A stretch of 6,512 nucleotides of DNA, taken from NCBI GenBank assembly GCA_012511135.1, contig JAAZGQ010000384.1, positions 1 through 6,512 of the forward strand, read 5' to 3'. Of the stretch, positions 1 to 6,512 are shown piece after piece. Below the pieces are notes generated by a model that did not search any database, was not told the origin of the DNA, and saw only the letters and a list, made by a program, of their open reading frames with translations. How positions within the stretch are numbered: the first letter of the stretch is position 1; each line of letters opens with the position of its first letter. Made by a program: the position numbers and the translations under genes. The stretch comes from Bacteroidales bacterium (GTDB taxonomy: Bacteria; Bacteroidota; Bacteroidia; Bacteroidales; UBA1402).

Positions 1-1250
1 ACCAGAGGCGATTTAATCAGCGAAAGGTAAGTAGGAGAGGAGAGCTGCAGGCTGCCGTCGTCGCGCAATTTTTTGTTAAGCTGGCTAAAAGAGAGCCCCA
101 GCGAAAAAGTCAATTGATCGGTAAACTTAATGTCGCTGTTGAAGCGGGAACTGAAACGGTTCATCCCGCCTGTTTTCATGGTGCTTTCCACATCGTCGTA
201 GCCTATGGAAATGGCGTAGCCGGCAATGTCGTCACCACCGGTCACCTGACCGTAATAGCGTTGAACCAGGGCGTTCTGAAAGATTTCGTTCTGCCAGTTG
301 GTGTTGTTGTGATATGTGTTGTAGTAAGGCCTGGAGGGGTCGTCGCTCAGGTAGAGCTGATCCTGAATCTCCTGTTCGGTATAGCCCGCGCCACCGATTT
401 GTTCCACGGCGTAGGCTCTGTAATCGCTGTTTTGCAGGACAGGAATTTGCTGAGGAGCCGAAATCACTCCCCAGGAAGTACTGACCGAAATGCGGGAGGT
501 TTGTTCCCTGGCTCTTTTGGTTCTTATCAGAACGGCTCCGTTGGCGGCCTTGATGCCGTACAGGGCGTAGGCATCACGAATCAGGGTGATGCTTTCGATG
601 TCTTCGGGATTGATGGTGCTGAGCGGATCGCTGTAATTTCCTTCGATAATGCTGTGTTTGCCGGTGTGCGTTTCGTAAGGAATACCGTCAATGATGTAAA
701 GCGGCTGGGAACTGCCATAGAAAGAATTGAGCCCTCTCAGAAAAGTGTTTTTGCCACTGGCGGGGGCAGCCGAACGGTTGATGCTGCGCAGCACTCCCAG
801 TTCCTGCTGAACATTCTCGACCAGACTCAGGCTTTGAGCGGGCGATTCGAGCCGTGTGCCGCTGATGGCGTAAGGGATAGACTGCAGGGCTTGTTCACCA
901 AAGGAGAATTCCAGCAAAGGATTCAGTTCTTTGAATTGCTCCGATACAAGCACAACGGTGATATTGTTGCGTCCTTTCAGGGCCAGGGTCTTGGTCTGAT
1001 AGCCCCAGGCTGAGATTTTGAGTACGGCATTTTGGTCAGGAACCTTGATGCTGAAACTTCCGTCCTCGGCGCTGATGGCCGAAGCAAAATTTTCTACACT
1101 TATTTGAGCTGCGTATACAGGTGTTTTGCCTGTAGCATCCAGCACTTTACCCTCTACTGTCAATGTGGGAGCAGCCAGGCCGCTGGCACTAAAAAGTACA
1201 CAGACCGAAAAAATGCTCCAAAATGACTTTATTTTGTTTCTTACTGACAT
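1..1250 (-). CDS. Second SusC-like TonB-dependent receptor, N-terminal part (3' end outside window)
   Basis: Open from an ATG at 1250 to the left edge: 416 whole codons plus two bases, so the rest of the barrel lies beyond position 1. Signal peptide 1-27 (MSVRNKIKSFWSIFSVCVLF, then SASGLAA, likely signal peptidase I cut). A carboxypeptidase-regulatory-like beta domain follows at ~30-101, with TVEGKVLDATGKTPV (31-45) and AEDGSFSIKVP (61-71). The plug domain runs ~115-250, with FLRGLNSF (170-177), PLYIIDGIPYE (183-193), INPEDIESITLIRDA (213-227) and YGIKAANGAVLIRTKR (231-246). Barrel strands begin at ~250. No STN signalling domain precedes the regulatory-like domain, so a FecR/anti-sigma transducer role is unlikely. 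The TonB-box region is poor: the usual EVVVvGYG is replaced by NPLLEFSFGEQ (110-120). The start lies 18 bp after the upstream stop, so this belongs to the same operon. A matching susD may follow off the left edge. Confidence 0.92.
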   Translation of the reverse strand, partial: MSVRNKIKSFWSIFSVCVLFSASGLAAPTLTVEGKVLDATGKTPVYAAQISVENFASAISAEDGSFSIKVPDQNAVLKISAWGYQTKTLALKGRNNITVVLVSEQFKELNPLLEFSFGEQALQSIPYAISGTRLESPAQSLSLVENVQQELGVLRSINRSAAPASGKNTFLRGLNSFYGSSQPLYIIDGIPYETHTGKHSIIEGNYSDPLSTINPEDIESITLIRDAYALYGIKAANGAVLIRTKRAREQTSRISVSTSWGVISAPQQIPVLQNSDYRAYAVEQIGGAGYTEQEIQDQLYLSDDPSRPYYNTYHNNTNWQNEIFQNALVQRYYGQVTGGDDIAGYAISIGYDDVESTMKTGGMNRFSSRFNSDIKFTDQLTFSLGLSFSQLNKKLRDDGSLQLSSPTYLSLIKSPL

Positions 1251-1268
1251 AATCGCTGATGACAAAGA

Positions 1269-2810
1269 TTAAAAATTAGGGTTTTTGCCTGCCGGGACAA
1301 GACGGACGTTATCGATGCGTACATTGCGCTTATAGAGATCTCGTTTTGAGCTGGGCACTTTGACGGTCAGGGTAAGGCTTACTTCGCTGTCGAAAGTCGG
1401 AATATTCACCTCGCTGCCTGCCTGTATCAGATGAAGTTCGGTAGGAAGGGTTTCCTGCCCTCTGTTCAGGTTGATGTTTCTGGCAAAGTGCCCGTTCTTG
1501 TAACTGATGCTGAAATCCAGCAGGGTTTGTTCATTTACGTTCGTACTGTCTTCGGTATTTCCCGGCACAATGGTGCAATAAATGTCGTATTTGGCCGAAA
1601 GTATACTGTCTCCGAAATTGACGGTTAGTTTGGGATCACGGCTGGCGGAGTTTTCGATGATATAGAAATAGCCACCCGATATGCCCTGGATCTTGGTTTT
1701 CTCGCCGGGATACAGCAGCATGTAATTGGCCGTAGTTACGTCTTCGGGGGTACAGACTTTTTCCACCTCGTAAACGATTTCGCGGTAGACCAGTTCGTAA
1801 GGGTCGAAGCGCAGGGAATCGACAACAAAGAGATCTCCGTTGCTGGTGTGTATGCGACGGCCTGCAAACAATTCTTCGGGATTGCTGAAGCGGTAGCCGA
1901 AGGTAGAAACAAGCACACAGTCGGTCAGTGTTTCGTAGCTGCCCTTGAAAATCAGATTTTTGATCAGAGCCAGATGTGTCCGCGTCCGTTGTATGGAATC
2001 CTTGTCCATTACCACCGTAGGTCCTCCGTTGGATTTAAAAAAGTCTTTGTAGTAATCAAAGGCTTTTTCGAAGGCCTGGTTGCTGGGAGCAATCATGGTG
2101 TATTTTTGCTCTTCGCTGTAGATTTTACCGATTCGGCGAAGCAGGGTATTTTCCTGAATCAACACTGTGTCGTAGACATGATTGCCCAGGGAATCCACGC
2201 CAATACGTTTACTGCGTACCCTGTCCATATAGGTGGAATCGTAAAAATTGTAGGCCTGCAGCAACATACTCAATTCGGGTAGTTTTTCCAGATATTCCCA
2301 AAGGTTGTATTCAAAAGGCACATAACCGCTGAGTCCGTGCAAAACTCCGTTCGAACAGACCTGGTCTGCTGCATCCAGCCCAAAACCGCCAAAGGCGAAT
2401 TCCTCGTTGCCCTGTATGCCGAAATGGATGTATTTGCCGTTGAGCATCATTACACTGCTGCCAGAATAGGCCTTGGCAGTGGAATGTAGAAAATAGGCAA
2501 TGTGATTGTGAACGACATCCTTGATAAAGCTCGTGTCACTCGATGTGTAAACCGAATCGGGAATATAATCGTTTTGGGGAGCCCAAACGGTGTATGAGCC
2601 AGAACCCGCCAGCTTGTCTTGCAGTCCGGCTATTTCTATCAGCTTAACAAAACGGCTGTAGGAGGCTTCGGCCTTGAGCGTGGTCAGCAGGTCTTCGCCC
2701 CCCAGGCTTTTGTTGTAGGTATAATGCTGGTTCCAGCTGTCCTGACAGGCCGTAGCCGTCAGCAGCAGCAAAGCTGAAGACCAGGCGATATGTTTAAGTG
2801 TTCTTTTCAT
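1269..2810 (-). CDS. Second FAS1-domain lipoprotein, divergent from its neighbour
   Basis: Complete, 513 residues from the ATG at 2810. The frame could start at 2843, but that adds 11 residues ahead of the signal peptide and overlaps the preceding gene; the 2810 start leaves a 10-bp spacer. The signal peptide is MKRTLKHIAW plus the core SSALLLLTATAC, with Cys22 lipidated and QDSW following. FAS1 domain 1 (~36-166) has the H1-like YTVWAPQND (73-81) and the H2-like SNGVLHGLSG (153-162). Domain 2 (~170-337) has YTMIAPSNQAF (237-247) and a degenerate H2, SNGDLFVVDS (323-332). The C-terminal part (~338-513) looks all-beta, with GGYFYIIENS (379-388), AKYDIYCTIVPG (406-417) and a closing VRIDNVRLVP (497-506), the last two typical of related Bacteroidota fasciclin proteins. 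Same architecture as the upstream FAS1 protein but little residue identity by eye, so either an old duplication or separate recruitment. It probably works at the outer membrane with the SusCD pair or with the receptor encoded 18 bp downstream. Confidence 0.9.
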   Translation of the reverse strand: MKRTLKHIAWSSALLLLTATACQDSWNQHYTYNKSLGGEDLLTTLKAEASYSRFVKLIEIAGLQDKLAGSGSYTVWAPQNDYIPDSVYTSSDTSFIKDVVHNHIAYFLHSTAKAYSGSSVMMLNGKYIHFGIQGNEEFAFGGFGLDAADQVCSNGVLHGLSGYVPFEYNLWEYLEKLPELSMLLQAYNFYDSTYMDRVRSKRIGVDSLGNHVYDTVLIQENTLLRRIGKIYSEEQKYTMIAPSNQAFEKAFDYYKDFFKSNGGPTVVMDKDSIQRTRTHLALIKNLIFKGSYETLTDCVLVSTFGYRFSNPEELFAGRRIHTSNGDLFVVDSLRFDPYELVYREIVYEVEKVCTPEDVTTANYMLLYPGEKTKIQGISGGYFYIIENSASRDPKLTVNFGDSILSAKYDIYCTIVPGNTEDSTNVNEQTLLDFSISYKNGHFARNINLNRGQETLPTELHLIQAGSEVNIPTFDSEVSLTLTVKVPSSKRDLYKRNVRIDNVRLVPAGKNPNF

Positions 2811-2820
2811 AGTGCATTGT

Positions 2821-4674
2821 TTAATCGTATCCTTCTTCGGCAATCATTTCAATAGGAATGTATTCAACAAAATTCAGGGATAATTGCCCCGGTTCTACCG
2901 TTTTGAGACGTAAAATATGCGGTTCCATTTTGGAAAAAGTAAAAACCCCCAAAATACGGCGCATACGGTCGGTACGGGTATAGGCCGTATTGTCTCCGTT
3001 GGCGTTGGTGATATGAGTAGGAAATGACATAAAACCGTTGTTGTAGAGTACTTTGCGCGCTGTTTGTTCGTCCATGCCGCTGATACCGTAGTTTTCGGTG
3101 GGCAGGAAACTCAGGGGCACCCCTGCCGGTATGCCGTCAAAATACAATTGGGCCATACCCCGGTACTGATTGGTAGTGAAGCCAAAACGGATTTCCCAGG
3201 TACCCGGAGGCACGGGAGGAATACGCAGATGTACGTCGTAGCGGGTGTTGGCATATTCGGTGGCGCTGTTGCATTGTGCCCAGTTTTCGGCCTGATAACC
3301 CATACCTATCAGAATTTCGTCCCAGTGATGCCGTATCCATTGACCGGTATAATCGTAGCGGGGAAGCACGTAGCCGGCGTCTCCGTAAATGATCATGTTT
3401 TCAAAATACTGAGGGCCTCCCAGGCGGGCGTCGGGCAATTCCAGCACTTTTTGCCCCCTTGCTCCGTAGTTCATCAATTCCGGCAAGAAACTGGCAATGT
3501 TGAAACGCATCTTTTTGTGGAAGAAGCTGGTCTGATCGGGTATTTCCATCATTCCGTCCAGTTCGTGTATTACCCCGTTGCCTGCCTTGACATCCTGAAA
3601 GGCTGTTTCGGCGGTAAGAAAAGTGCCGGTATTCTCGACAATGGTATCGCCTCTGGTTTCGGGATTGAAAACAATTCTGCCTTTGGCTTTGCGATATTCC
3701 AGCAGGGTGTTGGGGTACATGGTTTCAATGACCTCGTAACCGTCTCCAAAACCATCTCTTCTGGCGAAATTTTCGAAATCCTTTTTATAATAAATTCTGT
3801 CCAGGCAATGGTAGGCTATGTAGCGGTAAAGGCTGCTTTGGGGATCATCTATAGGAAGTGAGGGATCGCCGTAGCCCTTGTCGTCGCACCATTGCTTCAG
3901 GTCGTCCAGGCTGCGTATATTGGCCAGCCTGGCGTAGGTGCTGTCGCTTTCGGCAAAGATGGTAAACTTATAGTAGCGGGGAATAATAATCTTGGCTCCG
4001 GTATTTACGTGGTAATAGGAAAATTCCGTCAGGTCTTCGGTTTTGTGCATCAATTGAGCGATGCCGGTTTCCTTGAGCGCCCGGTTGAAAATGGTGTAGC
4101 GCCCCTGAAGTTCCTCGGTATCAAATTTCTGGTCAATAGTAGCCGTGTCGGGCAACATAATGGCATCGGTCAGATGCACAACACCGTTGCGTAGCTCCAT
4201 ATCCCACATCAACAGCCGGGCCAGGCCGTTGATGACTATATCACCCAGCGAGTCGTAGCGTACCTGCAGCTGATCGTTGACCATATTGTTGGAGCGCAGA
4301 CGCGAGGAGGTAAAATCGACGGTTTGAATGGCGTCGTTTTCGATGAGTTGATACAACACAATATTGGTGAGGGAGTCGAGTGGAAAATTGTCGAGGCTGC
4401 CAAACTTGGAATCGGCAAAAAAGCTCCTGACGGCATCGTTGGTAGGGGCGAAGCAGGTGTATTCCCCATAAGATTTGAGCATACCCATTACCCCGGTTTT
4501 GTTCAGGACTTTGGTGAATTCCTCAAATATGGTGTCGTTTTCGAAAAACTCTCCTATGGTTTCCAGCTTTTTGGTGTAGATGTTTTCTCCCGGATCGAAG
4601 AAGCAGGATTCCAGTGCCAGCAGCATGGGAAAACATAACAACAGGATAAAAATGGATGGCTTTTTCGTTCTCAT
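2821..4674 (-). CDS. Lipoprotein with two fasciclin (FAS1) domains and a C-terminal beta-sandwich-like domain
   Basis: Complete, 617 residues. The ATG at 4674 follows the susD stop by one base and begins a signal peptide (MRTKKPS, hydrophobic core) ending in lipobox LESC, Cys24. Glutamate at -2 is unusual, and FFDP after the cysteine is a weak surface-export signal. FAS1 domain 1 spans ~36-177, with the H1-type motif YTCFAPTNDA (72-81) and the H2-type motif NGVVHLTD (163-170). FAS1 domain 2 spans ~190-380, with a weaker H1-like TIFAESD (238-244) and a clear H2 motif NGVIHELD (366-373). It is larger than the ~140 residues typical of FAS1, so it carries insertions. The rest (~388-617) is rich in aromatic residues and predicted strands, including PPGTWEIRFGF (489-499) and RGMAQLYFDGIPAGVPL (505-521). 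That pattern recalls C-terminal domains of other Bacteroidota fasciclin lipoproteins and may be a jelly-roll-like binding domain (inference). The likely role is binding or adhesion at the outer membrane alongside SusCD. No enzymatic motif seen. Confidence 0.9.
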   Translation of the reverse strand: MRTKKPSIFILLLCFPMLLALESCFFDPGENIYTKKLETIGEFFENDTIFEEFTKVLNKTGVMGMLKSYGEYTCFAPTNDAVRSFFADSKFGSLDNFPLDSLTNIVLYQLIENDAIQTVDFTSSRLRSNNMVNDQLQVRYDSLGDIVINGLARLLMWDMELRNGVVHLTDAIMLPDTATIDQKFDTEELQGRYTIFNRALKETGIAQLMHKTEDLTEFSYYHVNTGAKIIIPRYYKFTIFAESDSTYARLANIRSLDDLKQWCDDKGYGDPSLPIDDPQSSLYRYIAYHCLDRIYYKKDFENFARRDGFGDGYEVIETMYPNTLLEYRKAKGRIVFNPETRGDTIVENTGTFLTAETAFQDVKAGNGVIHELDGMMEIPDQTSFFHKKMRFNIASFLPELMNYGARGQKVLELPDARLGGPQYFENMIIYGDAGYVLPRYDYTGQWIRHHWDEILIGMGYQAENWAQCNSATEYANTRYDVHLRIPPVPPGTWEIRFGFTTNQYRGMAQLYFDGIPAGVPLSFLPTENYGISGMDEQTARKVLYNNGFMSFPTHITNANGDNTAYTRTDRMRRILGVFTFSKMEPHILRLKTVEPGQLSLNFVEYIPIEMIAEEGYD

Positions 4675-4678
4675 ACTA
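4672..4678 (-). other. Tight stop-start junction between susD and the first FAS1 gene
   Basis: On the minus strand the susD stop TAG (4678-4676) is followed by a single T and then the ATG of the FAS1 gene (4674-4672). No Shine-Dalgarno sequence lies in the preceding bases, which encode the end of SusD. The layout suggests translational coupling or reinitiation, tying production of the FAS1 lipoprotein to SusD. That is inference from spacing. Confidence 0.6.
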
Positions 4679-6211
4679 TTTGTCTAACAAGGTTTCGTAA
4701 AAGGGATTTTGTTTCAGCAAAGGATTGGATTCCATTTCGGCCAGAGGAACAGGAAAATAACGGGCCCATTCCTTGGTGAGCTTTGCCGTGGCTAATTCAT
4801 AATACGATCCGTCCACATTGGGCATTACGTATTTACTGATTACCCGCATGCTGTTCTCGCGGCGGACTGCTCTCATGATGTCGAACCAGCGTTTGCCTTC
4901 GAACATCAGTTCCCGTTGACGTTCGGTCAGGATCAGATCGTCCATCAGCATCTTTTCGTTGTAGGTGACCAACAACAGGGAATCGTCCACGGTGGGAGTG
5001 GCCTGGGCACGCATATAAACGGTATTGACCAGTTTGAGAGCCTGCTGTTTGTTCGTTTCGAAATCCAGTTGCACCAGGGCTTCGGCTTTCATCAGATAGA
5101 TTTCTGGCAGTCTGTAAACTATCCAGTTAGCACCAGTCGATTCGGAATCCTGAAATTTAGTGCTTTCTCCGCTGGCTGCTCCCGATTGCTTGGTGTACGA
5201 GACCTTGGCCCTGAAATCTTTTTTCCCGTAAATACTGTTCAAATCCCAGGAGGTGATGTCCAGAGGAACGCTAAAATGAGGATTGCGCGAGGAAGAGCCG
5301 AAATAACTGAACAGGGCGTTGTTCACTATGCCCTGATTGGAATTTCCGTACTGGAATTCCAGTATGCTTTCGTTGGAGTTTCCATACAAGAATATGTTTT
5401 GTCTCCAGATCATTCCTGTGCCGGTACGGTCTTTGATCATTACCAGTTCTTTGTTACTCAGGACAATATCGCAACAACGGATGCAATTTTCGTAATCGCC
5501 TTTCCATAGATAAACATCAGCCAGTAAGGCGGCAATGGAAGTTTTGGTAAAGCGTCCTTTGTCGTATTCCAGCTTATCGTGGGTACTCATGGCCATAAGA
5601 TAAGCTTTTTCCAGATCCTGGATTATTTGAGTCAGCACCGTGTCTTCGGTTGTTTTGGGCAAATAAAAGTCCTGTTCGCTGTTGGTGCTGGCTGTCAACA
5701 CCAAAGGAACTTCCTTGTAGCTGCGTACCAGATAGAAATACATGAGCGAACGCAAGGCCAGGGCTTCGGCCTGGTATGCTTCTACATCCCTTATCGAAAG
5801 GCTCTTATCGTAATTCATGACGGAAAGGGCGTTCTCGATCAAGACATTGCAGTTGTTTATGACGTTATAAAAACGTTTCCAGTCACAAATGGCATTGGAG
5901 GGCAGAATGTTGAAAGACATTATTTTGGATTCGTCGTCCGAAACGCTGGGGCCGGCTTTTATATTGTCGCCGCGGAGCTCTCCCCAGAGCATCATTTGTC
6001 CGGCTACGCTGTAACCGCCCGATTCGACCAGGCAGGCCATATAACAACCCGATACGGCCGATTCCAATTGAGCCTTTGTTTTCCAGAAGTCTTCGTAGAT
6101 GATCATGTCTTTGGGAAAGACTTCGAGCCATTCGTCGCTGCACGAACTCAGAAATGTGTGCAAAGCCAGGCTGATAGCTATTAGTATCTGATGGGAGTAT
6201 TTTCTTTTCAT
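4676..6211 (-). CDS. SusD/RagB-family outer-membrane lipoprotein (nutrient-binding partner of SusC)
   Basis: Complete, 511 residues, within the usual SusD range. I chose the ATG at 6211 because it opens a lipoprotein signal peptide (MKRKYSHQ, then a hydrophobic run, then lipobox LSSC with lipidated Cys24). A longer frame from 6340 would add 43 unrelated residues and overlap the upstream receptor by 119 bp. SDEW after the cysteine resembles the acidic surface-export signal of Bacteroidota lipoproteins. Family landmarks: an N-terminal DFWKT helix region (~41), ALRSLMYFYLVRSYKEVPLV (152-171), the TPR-like IAALLADVYLWKGDYE (226-241), VYRLPEIYLMKAEAL (365-379), ERQRELMFEGKRWFDIMR (430-447), and a C-terminal FPVPLAEMESNPLLKQNP. 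Family members sit on the cell surface, bind ligand through a TPR-based fold and act as a lid over SusC. The pentapeptide YGNSN occurs twice (276-280, 288-292) in the variable region. Ligand unknown. Confidence 0.95.
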   Translation of the reverse strand: MKRKYSHQILIAISLALHTFLSSCSDEWLEVFPKDMIIYEDFWKTKAQLESAVSGCYMACLVESGGYSVAGQMMLWGELRGDNIKAGPSVSDDESKIMSFNILPSNAICDWKRFYNVINNCNVLIENALSVMNYDKSLSIRDVEAYQAEALALRSLMYFYLVRSYKEVPLVLTASTNSEQDFYLPKTTEDTVLTQIIQDLEKAYLMAMSTHDKLEYDKGRFTKTSIAALLADVYLWKGDYENCIRCCDIVLSNKELVMIKDRTGTGMIWRQNIFLYGNSNESILEFQYGNSNQGIVNNALFSYFGSSSRNPHFSVPLDITSWDLNSIYGKKDFRAKVSYTKQSGAASGESTKFQDSESTGANWIVYRLPEIYLMKAEALVQLDFETNKQQALKLVNTVYMRAQATPTVDDSLLLVTYNEKMLMDDLILTERQRELMFEGKRWFDIMRAVRRENSMRVISKYVMPNVDGSYYELATAKLTKEWARYFPVPLAEMESNPLLKQNPFYETLLDK

Positions 6212-6221
6212 CGTGCTTAGT

Positions 6222-6512
6222 TTAAAATCCAATAGTAACACCAAAAGTTCCGTCTTTACTTCGGGGAGTTTTGGAAGTATCGTAACCGATTCTGAAAGGA
6301 TCGTTGGCCGTAGCCGCGTAACCGACTTCGGGATCCACACCGGAATAATTCGTCCATAGGGCCAGGTTATTCAGTGTGAGGTAAAACCTAAGATCGGTCA
6401 GGCCAAATCTCTTTAGTTTGTTTGCAGGGATTGAATAGTTGAAAGTCAGGTATTTAAACCTCAGGAAAGAGCCGTCTTCCACGTAACGATCGGAACCCAG
6501 CCAGTTGTAGCC
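6222..6512 (-). CDS. SusC/RagA-family TonB-dependent outer-membrane receptor, C-terminal fragment (5' part outside window)
   Basis: The frame is open from the right edge (first full codon at 6512) to a TAA at 6222-6224, giving the last 96 residues of a protein that family members usually make about 1,000 residues long. Seen: a VEDGSFLRFKYLTFNYSIP stretch, then LRFYLTLNNLALWTNYSGVDPEV, split by family-typical turns, and a terminal GTFGVTIGF ending in phenylalanine. These match the last beta-strands of SusC-like barrels, where the final aromatic residue is the usual signal for outer-membrane insertion. The GTG at 6482 lies inside the gene and is not a start. The stop is 10 bp before the susD start, the classic susCD pairing, so this receptor very likely forms the import complex with that SusD, powered by TonB-ExbBD. 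The substrate cannot be told from this fragment. The family call is secure. Confidence 0.93.
   Translation of the reverse strand, partial: GYNWLGSDRYVEDGSFLRFKYLTFNYSIPANKLKRFGLTDLRFYLTLNNLALWTNYSGVDPEVGYAATANDPFRIGYDTSKTPRSKDGTFGVTIGF

Larger units (their letters stand above)
1..6512 (-). other. Predicted single operon segment: susC-susD-fas-fas-susC, PUL-like
   Basis: Five genes share one strand with spacers of 10 bp (6212-6221), 1 bp (4675), 10 bp (2811-2820) and 18 bp (1251-1268). I see no hairpin followed by a T-run and no credible Bacteroidota promoter (TTTG plus TAnnTTTG at proper spacing) in these gaps. The promoter must lie beyond 6512 and the terminator beyond 1. No regulator, degradative enzyme or inner-membrane transporter is in view, so calling it a polysaccharide utilisation locus rests only on SusCD. 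Protein, glycoprotein or other oligomeric ligands are equally possible. Confidence 0.82.

Noticed and set aside
114..1013. 299-codon plus-strand open frame
   Set aside because: Its codons are the exact reverse complements of the SusC-like codons on the minus strand (same register). It stays open because TTA, CTA and TCA codons are rare in that gene. The product has no recognisable features.
1251..1275. Possible promoter before the second SusC-like gene (TAATCTTTG on the minus strand)
   Set aside because: It has one base too many for TAnnTTTG, no TTTG element at the proper distance upstream, and lies only about 10 bp from the ATG.
1736..1918. 60-codon minus-strand frame inside the second FAS1 gene, and similar short minus-strand frames at 3137-3340, 3570-3755, 4236-4469 and 5883-6143
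   Set aside because: These are alternative frames inside strong genes, with no independent support.
2811..2843. Upstream extension of the second FAS1 gene to 2843
   Set aside because: It puts 11 residues before the signal peptide and overlaps the preceding gene. MKRTLKH at 2810 is the better start.
3064..3861. 265-codon plus-strand open frame opposite the first FAS1 gene
   Set aside because: It is in exact antisense register with a well-supported gene carrying clear FAS1 motifs. There is no signal peptide or domain, and the composition is shadow-like.
4916..5509. 197-codon plus-strand frame opposite susD (and a similar 201-codon frame at 5579-6184)
   Set aside because: Both are in antisense codon register with susD, and their sequences mirror conserved SusD motifs.
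6212..6340. Upstream extension of susD to an ATG at 6340
   Set aside because: It would place 43 residues ahead of a good lipoprotein signal peptide and overlap the SusC C-terminus by 119 bp.
1..6512. CRISPR arrays, tRNA/rRNA genes, insertion sequences, riboswitches
   Set aside because: I looked for spaced repeats, terminal inverted repeats, transposase motifs and structured RNA signatures and saw none. Nearly every base is coding.

Overview
This 6.5 kb window looks like Bacteroidota (Bacteroidetes) DNA, probably but not certainly from the Bacteroidales. The evidence is a SusC C-terminus directly followed by SusD, the lipoprotein signals on the middle genes, and the absence of Shine-Dalgarno sequences before any of the four visible starts. 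Base composition is balanced by eye. Every gene I can support is on the minus strand, so the window reads biologically from position 6512 down to 1.

Order of transcription: (1) the last 96 residues of a SusC/RagA-type TonB-dependent receptor, 6512-6222; (2) a complete SusD/RagB lipoprotein, 6211-4676; (3) a 617-residue lipoprotein with two fasciclin (FAS1) domains and a C-terminal beta-rich domain, 4674-2821; (4) a second lipoprotein of the same general design, 513 residues, 2810-1269; (5) the first ~416 residues of a second, divergent SusC-like receptor, from 1250 off the left edge. The spacers are 10, 1, 10 and 18 bp, with no terminator or convincing promoter between genes. The five genes are therefore very likely one transcription unit that starts to the right of the window and continues past its left end. 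There is no gene-free stretch over 300 bases.

SusC and SusD form an outer-membrane import machine: a TonB-powered barrel with a surface lipoprotein lid that binds ligand. The two FAS1 lipoproteins sit where the accessory surface glycan-binding lipoproteins of a polysaccharide utilisation locus usually sit, and are probably also at the outer membrane. FAS1 domains are best known from adhesion and matrix-binding proteins, so a capture or adhesion role coupled to import is plausible. The ligand cannot be read from the sequence, and no glycoside hydrolase, peptidase, sulfatase or regulator is present here. The arrangement susC-susD-fas-fas-susC, with an atypical second receptor, is the most interesting feature. 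From memory, FAS1 genes beside susCD pairs recur in Bacteroidota genomes, so this looks like a member of a recurring, poorly characterised locus type rather than a unique system.

All the long plus-strand reading frames are exact codon-register antisense shadows of these genes and are not annotated.
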